DNA of 64,000 bases from an uncultured Oscillibacter sp. (lineage in GTDB: Bacteria; Bacillota; Clostridia; Oscillospirales; Oscillospiraceae). The notes beneath the pieces are model-generated. The model searched no databases. It had not been told where the DNA came from and saw only the letters and a list, made by a program, of their open reading frames with translations. The position numbers and the translations under genes are program-made. Below, piece by piece: positions 58,014 through 64,000 of this stretch. The stretch spans positions 1 through 64,000 of the forward strand of contig CAJTVF010000002.1 in assembly GCA_910579435.1 (NCBI GenBank). Direction: 5' to 3'. Each line of letters starts with the position of its first letter. The stretch's first letter is position 1.

Positions 58014-58189
58014 CTACCTTTCGGAAATTTTTTCCCTCGTGTTTCCCAAAATCCCCTTAAAACTGGAAGCATCTGGGTGCGGCGGGCCCGTTTCTCTCCG
58101 GAATGCCCTCCGCCTTTGCGCAGTTTGCCCAGCCTCCGCCCCGGCCTCCCGGCTCCTGTCGGGTAAAACGACGATTTTGGAAAAAGCGT

Positions 58190-58217
58190 TTGACATGGGC
58201 CGCGGAGATGCTACAAT
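58190..58217 (+). promoter_or_regulatory. Promoter of the aminotransferase gene
   Basis: TTGACA (58190-58195) and TACAAT (58212-58217) are 16 bp apart. Confidence 0.75.
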
Positions 58218-58275
58218 AAGAAAATACGCAGTCTGCGCCAATATAAATATACAGAGCCCCAAGGAGGCGAAAAGG

Positions 58276-59478
58276 ATGAAGTTTTCCAGCAAATGCGAGG
58301 CGTGCAGCCTCTCCCCCATTCGGAAATTCCACCCCTATGTGGTGGCGGCGGAGGCAGCCGGGCGGCGCGTCCTCCATCTGAACATCGGACAGCCCGACGT
58401 GGAGACCCCCCAGGCATTCTTTGACGCCGTGCGGGGCTTCCAGGATTCCGTCCTGGCCTACGCCCCCGCCGGCGGCGTGGACGTCTACCTGGAGGCCGTG
58501 CGGGACTATTATAAGAGCTTCGGCGTCTCCCTGGCGCTGGAGGAGATTCTGGCTACTTACGGCGGCAGCGAAGCCCTCCAGCTCACCGCCGCCTGCATCC
58601 TGGACGACGGGGACGAGGTTTTGATTCCCGAGCCCTTCTACCCCAACTACGACACCTTTATCGGCGTCACTGGCGGAAAAATCGTCCCCATCCCCACTAC
58701 GGCGGAGGAGGGCTACCGCTTCGCCCGCCGGGAGAAGATCGAGCCCCTCATCAACCAGCGCACCAAGGCCATTATGATTACGAACCCCGGCAATCCCACC
58801 GGCGCGGTCCTCACCCACGAGGAGCAGCGCCTCCTGCTGGACATCTGCAAGGAGCACGGCCTCTTCCTGGTCAGCGACGAGGTTTACCGGGAGATCATCT
58901 ACTCCGGGAAAAAGCTCAGCTCCCTGCTGGAGTACGAGGACGGGGCGGAACACGTCATCGTCACCGACTCCATCTCCAAGCGCTTCTCCTCCTGCGGCGC
59001 GCGGGTGGGCGCGCTGATCTCCCGGAACAAGCACTTCATGGAGCTGGCCATGAAAATCTGCCAGGGCCGCCTCTGCGCCGCCACGCTGGACCAGATCGGC
59101 GCCGCCGCCCTCTATCGCACCATGACGCCGGACTACCTGGCTTCCGTTCGGGACGAGTACGGCCGGAGGAAGGACGCGCTGGTCTCCGCCCTGTCCAAGC
59201 TTCCCGGCGTGACCCACAGCTCCCCGGAGGGCGCGTTCTACGTCATGGCCACCCTTCCCGTGGACGACGCGGAGAAGCTCCAGTACTTCCTGCTCCAGGA
59301 GTTCGAGGACCACGGCGAAACCGTTATGTACGCCCCCGGCGAGGGCTTTTACGGCACCCCGGGCAAGGGCCGGAACGAGATCCGCATCGCCTACGTCACC
59401 CAGCCCCAGGAGCTGACCCGGGCCATTGAGCTGCTGGGCCTTGGCATCGAGGCGTACAACCGGAAGAACGGCAAGTAA
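58276..59478 (+). CDS. Class I/II PLP-dependent aminotransferase
   Basis: The 400-residue protein has LNIGQPDVETPQAFFDAV, YGGSEALQLTAACILDDGDEVLIPEPFYPNY, ITNPGNPTGAVLTHEE, SDEVYREIIY and the PLP Lys in DSISKRFSSCGARVG. It belongs to the AspC/aromatic aminotransferase group. The neighbouring lysine-regulated transporter does not prove a lysine role, since this gene is divergent with its own promoter. It is followed 15 bp later by a Dabb gene. Confidence 0.92.
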   Translation: MKFSSKCEACSLSPIRKFHPYVVAAEAAGRRVLHLNIGQPDVETPQAFFDAVRGFQDSVLAYAPAGGVDVYLEAVRDYYKSFGVSLALEEILATYGGSEALQLTAACILDDGDEVLIPEPFYPNYDTFIGVTGGKIVPIPTTAEEGYRFARREKIEPLINQRTKAIMITNPGNPTGAVLTHEEQRLLLDICKEHGLFLVSDEVYREIIYSGKKLSSLLEYEDGAEHVIVTDSISKRFSSCGARVGALISRNKHFMELAMKICQGRLCAATLDQIGAAALYRTMTPDYLASVRDEYGRRKDALVSALSKLPGVTHSSPEGAFYVMATLPVDDAEKLQYFLLQEFEDHGETVMYAPGEGFYGTPGKGRNEIRIAYVTQPQELTRAIELLGLGIEAYNRKNGK

Positions 59479-59493
59479 CAAGGAGGGCCTTCT

Positions 59494-59775
59494 ATGATCC
59501 GCCATATCGTCATGTGGAAATTCCGCCCCGGCACCGAGGCGGAGCAGGAGCAGTTCCTCAGCGGCCTCCGGGCCTTACAGGGCGTGATTCCCCAGTTATT
59601 GAGCAGCGAGGCGGCCCGGAACGTCGGAGCCGGGAACTACGACGCGGTGCTGGTCAGCGAGTTCCGGAGCCTCGAGGACCTGGAAGCCTATAAGAACGAT
59701 CCCCGGCACAAGGCGGTCTCCGCCCTGTGCAAGTCCATCCGGGAGGACCGGGTGGCGGTGGACTATGAGGTTTAG
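59494..59775 (+). CDS. Dabb (stress-responsive A/B barrel) family protein
   Basis: The 93-residue protein starts MIRHIVMWKFRPGTEAEQEQ and ends with YKNDPRHKAVSALCKSIREDRVAVDYEV, the Dabb pattern. Small dimeric alpha+beta barrels of this kind have varied or unknown roles. AAGGAGG precedes the start. Confidence 0.93.
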   Translation: MIRHIVMWKFRPGTEAEQEQFLSGLRALQGVIPQLLSSEAARNVGAGNYDAVLVSEFRSLEDLEAYKNDPRHKAVSALCKSIREDRVAVDYEV

Positions 59776-59799
59776 TATAAATACCGCAAATGAGCAAAA

Positions 59800-59834
59800 G
59801 GCCGCGCTGTGAACACACAGCGCGGCCCTTGTTA
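59800..59834. terminator. Terminator between the Dabb and acetyltransferase genes
   Basis: GGCCGCGCTGTG / CACAGCGCGGCC arms with a 4-nt loop have CTTGTTAT on the right and CTTTT (minus) on the left. Confidence 0.8.
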
Positions 59835-59849
59835 TGGGTCCGAACGGAT

Positions 59850-60488
59850 TCAGCGCTCTTTCCGCAGGGCTTCCAGGTCTCCCGCCTGGATGGCCCGGAG
59901 GCTGCCCGAGAGCCTTTCCAGGGGCCAGTCCCACCAGCGCAGCTCCAAAAGCGCGTCGATGGTCTCCTGATCGAACCGCCGCCGGATGGGCTTCGCCGGA
60001 ACGCCGCCCACAATGGTGTAGGGCGGCACGTCCTTCGTCACCACGGACCGGGCGGCCACGATGGCCCCGTCTCCGATGGTGACGCCGGACAGAATCACCG
60101 CCTCATAGCCAATCCACACGTCGTTCCCGACAACGATATCCCCCCGGTTGTCCCAAGCCTCCGTCACCTTCATCCCATGGTCCCACTCCTCGTAAAAAAT
60201 GGGGAACACATAGGTGGACAGGGAGCCCAGGGCGTGGTTGGCGCTGTTCATTATAAACCGCGCCCCGCAGGCGATGGAGCAGAACTTCCCAATCACCAGC
60301 TTATCGCCGTTGACGGGGTAATGGTAAAGCACATTATTCCTCTGAAAGTCCCTGGGGTCATGGACAAAATCGTTGTAGATGGTAAAGCCGCCCACCTCAA
60401 TACGGGGGTTCTCAATGGCGTTTTTTAGGTAAATAGTCTGGCGGTCCCCCGATCTGGGGTACAGCTTTGTTGGAGCCGGAATCGTCAT
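59850..60488 (-). CDS. Hexapeptide-repeat acetyltransferase (Vat/CatB-related)
   Basis: The 212-residue left-handed beta-helix enzyme has DKLVIGKFCSIACGARFIMNSANHA with the catalytic His, DIVVGNDVWIGYEAVILSGVTIGDGAIVAA and VGGVPAKPIRRRF. It is typical of xenobiotic acetyltransferases that modify chloramphenicol or streptogramin A. Resistance cannot be claimed from sequence alone. The start is ATG 60488 with GGAGAAG. Confidence 0.88.
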   Translation of the reverse strand: MTIPAPTKLYPRSGDRQTIYLKNAIENPRIEVGGFTIYNDFVHDPRDFQRNNVLYHYPVNGDKLVIGKFCSIACGARFIMNSANHALGSLSTYVFPIFYEEWDHGMKVTEAWDNRGDIVVGNDVWIGYEAVILSGVTIGDGAIVAARSVVTKDVPPYTIVGGVPAKPIRRRFDQETIDALLELRWWDWPLERLSGSLRAIQAGDLEALRKER

Positions 60489-60626
60489 GAAATCTTCTCC
60501 TTTTTGATTTGACAGTGATTTGACAGTAGTTTAGACGATTCCGGCGCAGGCAATGCAGCGCCTCACCCTTTTCTCTCTCCCTTCATATGGAAAGCGCGTT
60601 TATAAATATGCCGCAAAACCGCCCGT

Positions 60627-61100
60627 TCAGTCTCGCAGCAGCGCCGTCCGCGCGTCCAGCTTCTCGTCCTCCAGGGTCACAATGCCATACGTGGGCCGGG
60701 CGTAGTCCCCGATGCTGCCGGGGTTCAGAAACAGCGTTTTTCCCCGTTTGTCCACCAGGGGCTTGTGGGTGTGGCCGAAGAGAAAGAGGTCCAGATCCTG
60801 TTCCTCCGCCGCCAGTCCCGCCGTCAGCAGAGACTGCTTTACGCCGTAGGTGTGCCCGTGGCATAGCAGCACCCGCTTGTCCCCTAGGTACAGCAGCTTC
60901 TCCGCGTCCCGGGAGCCCCGGAAATAATCGCAGTTGCCATATACCTGCTCCAGGGGAAGCTCCGGGAATCGGTCGCGGAGCCGTTCCGCGTCCCGCCAGC
61001 AGTCCCCCAGGTGGATGATCATCCGGGGCGCCTCCCGCTCCACGGCCTGGATCATATTGTCGATGTTTCCGTGGGAATCCGACAGGACCAGTACCTTCAT
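60627..61100 (-). CDS. YfcE/MJ0936-type metallophosphoesterase
   Basis: The 157-residue protein has KVLVLSDSHGNIDNM, MIIHLGDCWRDAE, VYGNCDYF, LLCHGHTYGVK and FLFGHTHKPLV, a complete set of two-metal ligands. It is a cytoplasmic phosphodiesterase of unknown physiological substrate. Confidence 0.94.
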   Translation of the reverse strand: MKVLVLSDSHGNIDNMIQAVEREAPRMIIHLGDCWRDAERLRDRFPELPLEQVYGNCDYFRGSRDAEKLLYLGDKRVLLCHGHTYGVKQSLLTAGLAAEEQDLDLFLFGHTHKPLVDKRGKTLFLNPGSIGDYARPTYGIVTLEDEKLDARTALLRD

Positions 61101-61165
61101 CGCGGTGCTCCTCTCTCCCGCGCCGGTGCGCGGCGGCGCGTTCTCCTCGCTTTATAGTAAACATC

Positions 61166-61194
61166 AGTATAGGGAACTCCCTCTCGTTTTGCAA
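61166..61194 (-). promoter_or_regulatory. Promoter of the metallophosphoesterase gene
   Basis: On the minus strand TTGCAA (61194-61189) and TATACT (61171-61166) are 17 bp apart. Confidence 0.65.
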
Positions 61195-61328
61195 GAATCC
61201 GCAGGATAAATTTATATTTTATTAAAAATTTTTACCAGCGCCGCCGAAAGCCTCCCTTTTTGCCCAGGGCCTGCCGAATATGCCGCACAGGCTCTCAGGA
61301 AAAAATTTGCGTTTTTTCAAAAAACCTC

Positions 61329-61391
61329 TTGACAGAAGGAGTTAGTCATGATAAACTACGAAACCGTAAGGAGAGTTAGATGTCTCTAACT
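61329..61391 (+). promoter_or_regulatory. feo promoter and DtxR-like inverted repeat
   Basis: TTGACA (61329-61334) and TAAACT (61352-61357) are 17 bp apart. AGTTAGA-4 bp-TCTAACT (61374-61391) lies just after the expected start, a position suited to repression. The TTAG/CTAA arms resemble DtxR/IdeR-type iron boxes more than Fur boxes; this is inference. Confidence 0.6.
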
Positions 61392-61420
61392 GACAATCAT
61401 TCACTGACAGGAGGCCTATC

Positions 61421-61633
61421 ATGATGCCGCTTTCCATGGCAAAGACCGGCGAGACCGTCACGATACGCAAGATCACCGGGAAGGATGAGGTGCGCCAGCA
61501 TCTGGCGGAGCTGGGCTTTGTGGTGGACGCCGCCGTCACCGTGGTCAATGAGATCGCGGGAAATCTGATCCTGCAGGTGAAGGACAGCCGCGTGGCCCTG
61601 GACCGGGGGCTGGCGAACCGCATTATGATTTGA
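61421..61633 (+). CDS. feoA: FeoA family protein 1
   Basis: The 70-residue SH3-like protein has TGETVTIRKITGKDEVRQHLAELGFV and ends ALDRGLANRIMI. It assists FeoB in ferrous iron uptake. The ATG follows GACAGGAGG. A second FeoA gene starts 12 bp after its stop. Confidence 0.92.
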   Translation: MMPLSMAKTGETVTIRKITGKDEVRQHLAELGFVVDAAVTVVNEIAGNLILQVKDSRVALDRGLANRIMI

Positions 61634-61645
61634 GGAGGAATTGGG

Positions 61646-61867
61646 ATGAAGACACTGAAGGACGCCAAGGTGGGCGAAACCGTCACCGTGGCAAAGCTCC
61701 ACGGCGAGGGCCCGGTGAAGCGGCGGATCATGGACATGGGCATCACCAAGGGCGTGGAGATTTTCGTGCGGAAGGTGGCTCCTCTAGGGGACCCCATGGA
61801 ATTGAATGTGCGGGGGTATGAATTGTCCCTGCGAAAGGCCGATGCGGAAAGCATCGAGGTCCTTTGA
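61646..61867 (+). CDS. feoA: FeoA family protein 2
   Basis: The 73-residue protein has KVGETVTVAKLHGEGPVKRRIMDMGITKGVEIFVRKVAPLGDP and ELSLRKADAESIEV, the classic FeoA pattern. Tandem feoA genes before feoB are frequent in clostridia. It is 84 bp upstream of feoB. Confidence 0.93.
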   Translation: MKTLKDAKVGETVTVAKLHGEGPVKRRIMDMGITKGVEIFVRKVAPLGDPMELNVRGYELSLRKADAESIEVL

Positions 61868-61951
61868 TTCGAAAAGGCGGCGGGCTGTCCGCTGTTTTTT
61901 CGGGGTCGAAGTTAGTCTATAATAACCATCTGGAAGGGAGAATCAGCCATC

Positions 61952-64000
61952 ATGGATATCAAAATTGCCCTGGCGGGCAATCCGAACTGCGGAAAAACCA
62001 CCCTGTTCAACCAGCTCACCGGGTCGAACCAATATGTGGGCAACTGGCCCGGGGTCACGGTGGAGAAAAAAGAGGGCAGACTGAAGGGCCACAAGGATGT
62101 GGTCATCCAGGACCTGCCCGGCATCTATTCCCTCTCCCCCTACACCCTGGAGGAGGTCGTGAGCCGGTCGTATCTGGTGAACGAAAAGCCGGACGCCATC
62201 CTGAACATTGTGGACGGGACCAACATCGAGCGGAATCTCTACCTCACCACGCAGCTCATCGAGCTGGGCCTCCCCGTCGTGGTGGCGGTGAACATGATCG
62301 ACCTGGTGCGGAAAAACGGGGACCAGATTGACCTTGCCAAGCTGGGGCAGGCCCTGGGCTGCGAAGTCGTCGAAATGAGCGCCCTCAAGGGCGAGGGCGG
62401 CCTGGAGGCCGCTCAGCGGACCGTCTCCGCCGCCCAGGCCGGGAGGAACGGGGAGCTGCCCCACGTGTTCACCGGCAGCGTGGAGCACGCCCTGGCCCAC
62501 ATTGAGGAGTCCATCCAGGGCAGGGTGGCGGAGGGCTACCTGCGCTGGTACGCCATCAAGCTCTTCGAGCGGGACGAGAAGGTCCTGGAGGAGCTGGCCC
62601 TGGACGCCGGGCTGGTCTCCCATTTGGAAGAGCACATTGCCGACTGCGAGCGGGAGCTGGACGACGATGCGGAGAGCATCATCACGAACCAGCGGTACGC
62701 CTACATCAGCGGCGTCGTGGGCCGGGCCGTGAAAAAGAAAGCGGCGAAGCACAGCCTCTCCGTCTCCGACAAAATCGACCAAATTGTCACCAACCGCGTC
62801 CTGGCCCTGCCTATTTTCGCGGTGATCATGTTCTGCATCTACGCCATCGCCATGGGCGGCTGGGCCGTCTCCATCGGCACCGTGGGCACCGACTGGGCCA
62901 ACGACGTGCTCTTCGGCGAGTGGGTCCCCGGCCTGTTTGACTCCATTTTGACCTCCCTGAGCGTCTCCCCGGACGGCTGGCTCTATGGCCTGATTCAGGA
63001 CGGCATCGTCGCCGGCGTGGGCGCGGTGCTGGGCTTCGTGCCCCAGATGCTGGTGCTGTTTTTGCTGCTGGCCGTCCTGGAGGACGTGGGCTACATGGCC
63101 CGTGTCGCCTTCATCATGGACCGCATCTTCCGCCGCTTCGGACTCTCCGGCAAGAGCTTCATCCCCATGCTGGTGGCCACCGGCTGCGGCGTTCCCGGCA
63201 TCATGGCCTCCCGGACCATCGAGCAGGACCGGGACCGGAAGATGACCATCATGACCACCGGCTTCATTCCCTGCGGGGCCAAGCTGCCCATCATCGGCCT
63301 CTTCGCCGGGGCGGTGTTCGGCGGCTCCGCCTGGGTGGCGGTATCCGCGTTCTTCATCGGCATCGCCGCCGTGGTCGTCTCCGGCATCATGCTGAAGAAG
63401 TTCAAGGCGTTCGCCGGGGAGCCCGCGCCCTTCGTTATGGAGCTGCCCGCTTACCACGCGCCCTCCGCCGGAAACGTCCTGCGGGCCACCTGGGAGCGGG
63501 GCTGGAGCTTCATCAAGCGGGCGGGGACCGTCATCCTGATCTCCACCATCATCCTCTGGTTCCTCCAGGGCTACGGCTTCGAAGGCGGCGCCTTCGGGCC
63601 TGTGGAGGACAATAACAGCTCCCTGCTGGCCGCCATCGGCAGCGGCATCGCCTGGATCTTCGCGCCTCTGGGCTGGGTGGGCGATATGGCTTGGAAGGCC
63701 ACCGTCGCCACCTTCACCGGCCTCATTGCCAAGGAGGAGGTCGTCTCCACCATGGGCGTGCTGTACAACTTCGCCGGCGAGGAGCTGGGCGACAACGGCG
63801 AGGCCATCTGGGCCCTGGTCCAGGCGGATTTCGGCGCCATGACGGCTTACAGCTTCATGATCTTCAACCTTCTCTGCGCCCCCTGCTTCGCCGCCATGGG
63901 CGCCATCAAGCGGGAGATGAACAACGCCAAGTGGACGGCGGCGGCCATCGGCTACATGTGCGGCTTTGCCTACGTGGTGAGCCTGATCGTCTTCCAGCTG
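61952..64000 (+). CDS. feoB: Ferrous iron transporter FeoB (cut by window end)
   Basis: The first 683 codons are present and the frame is open to the last base. The N-terminal G domain has G1 LAGNPNCGKTTLFN, G2 region VGNWPGVTVEKKEG, G3 DLPGIYSLSPY and G4 VNMIDL. A GDI helical domain follows, then the membrane part from about residue 280 with the two Gate motifs, including ATGCGVPGIMASRTIEQ and FIPCGAKLPIIGLFAG. It imports Fe2+. AAGGGAG precedes the ATG at 61952. Confidence 0.96.
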   Translation, partial: MDIKIALAGNPNCGKTTLFNQLTGSNQYVGNWPGVTVEKKEGRLKGHKDVVIQDLPGIYSLSPYTLEEVVSRSYLVNEKPDAILNIVDGTNIERNLYLTTQLIELGLPVVVAVNMIDLVRKNGDQIDLAKLGQALGCEVVEMSALKGEGGLEAAQRTVSAAQAGRNGELPHVFTGSVEHALAHIEESIQGRVAEGYLRWYAIKLFERDEKVLEELALDAGLVSHLEEHIADCERELDDDAESIITNQRYAYISGVVGRAVKKKAAKHSLSVSDKIDQIVTNRVLALPIFAVIMFCIYAIAMGGWAVSIGTVGTDWANDVLFGEWVPGLFDSILTSLSVSPDGWLYGLIQDGIVAGVGAVLGFVPQMLVLFLLLAVLEDVGYMARVAFIMDRIFRRFGLSGKSFIPMLVATGCGVPGIMASRTIEQDRDRKMTIMTTGFIPCGAKLPIIGLFAGAVFGGSAWVAVSAFFIGIAAVVVSGIMLKKFKAFAGEPAPFVMELPAYHAPSAGNVLRATWERGWSFIKRAGTVILISTIILWFLQGYGFEGGAFGPVEDNNSSLLAAIGSGIAWIFAPLGWVGDMAWKATVATFTGLIAKEEVVSTMGVLYNFAGEELGDNGEAIWALVQADFGAMTAYSFMIFNLLCAPCFAAMGAIKREMNNAKWTAAAIGYMCGFAYVVSLIVFQL

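Noticed and set aside
59850..60488. A proven antibiotic resistance acetyltransferase
   Set aside because: The family also contains many enzymes of other function; the sequence only supports the fold and catalytic His.

Overview
The window looks like chromosomal DNA of an anaerobic, GC-rich Firmicute of the Oscillospiraceae (Flavonifractor/Oscillibacter/Lawsonibacter type). The reasons are the Gram-positive gene set (IreB, RimM-TrmD, T-box pheST, SLH-domain surface proteins, rubrerythrin), strong AGGAGG ribosome binding sites, GC-rich codon choice, and three classical Firmicute riboregulators (T-box, M-box, L-box). No rRNA, tRNA or CRISPR array was seen. I made all assignments by reading the sequence; no database was searched.

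Layout. 1-510: a decayed gene split by a 161-bp mobile element. 683-10368: secreted 5'-nucleotidase with LysM, an ABC importer of the TrpXYZ type behind a leader peptide and terminator, an FAH-family hydrolase, and two S-layer-type secreted proteins. 10408-15043 (minus): trmD-rimM, a two-component system and prfC. 15174-20579: Phe-type T-box, then polysaccharide deacetylase, pheS, a small Imm51-like gene and pheT. 20632-25261: ireB, a NlpC/P60 hydrolase, a sigma factor/anti-sigma pair divergent from a membrane-anchored HTH protein. 25556-32482: FAD enzyme, U32 peptidase, mltG, a Cys-rich miniprotein, tmk, a WecG/TagA glycosyltransferase and an EamA transporter. 32575-41954: DNA repair, HAD enzymes, pentapeptide protein, HtrA, rubrerythrin, a gene interrupted by another 161-bp element, a five-repeat Cys/His protein, DUF1540, a split TSUP transporter. 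42018-45962: mgtE under an M-box, an AT-richer island gene, a GH13 enzyme. 46341-54186: a Crp/Fnr regulator divergent from a complete molybdenum block (moaA, moaC, MOSC, molybdopterin-binding protein, modABC, mogA-like, XdhC-like). 54224-61100: TraX-like protein, NhaC-family transporter under a lysine riboswitch, aminotransferase and others. 61421-64000: feoA-feoA-feoB, cut by the window end.

The most unusual signal is a group of small palindromic elements. Five copies (28-192, 25369-25533, 37945-38109, 45973-46300 and, nested inside the last, 46073-46237) are each exactly 161 bp between flanking TA dinucleotides. They fall into three groups with unrelated terminal inverted repeats (GGCCTTG, AGGAAGC, GAACCTG). 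All have a central hairpin whose stems differ between copies but keep complementarity, and whose TGAC loop (TGGC once) sits at the same offset in every copy. Two copies interrupt genes, and removing the element plus one TA restores the reading frame in both. A second family, about 190 bp with several hairpins, occurs twice between co-directional genes and shows compensatory stem changes. A multi-branched palindromic region at 34957-35064 may be an undescribed structured RNA.

Regulation is readable in several places: a palindrome centred at -41.5 of the moaA promoter that also covers the -35 of the Crp/Fnr gene; four CAACCGG half-sites between the sigma factor and HTH genes; a DtxR-like inverted repeat before feoA; and translational coupling of a response regulator to prfC.
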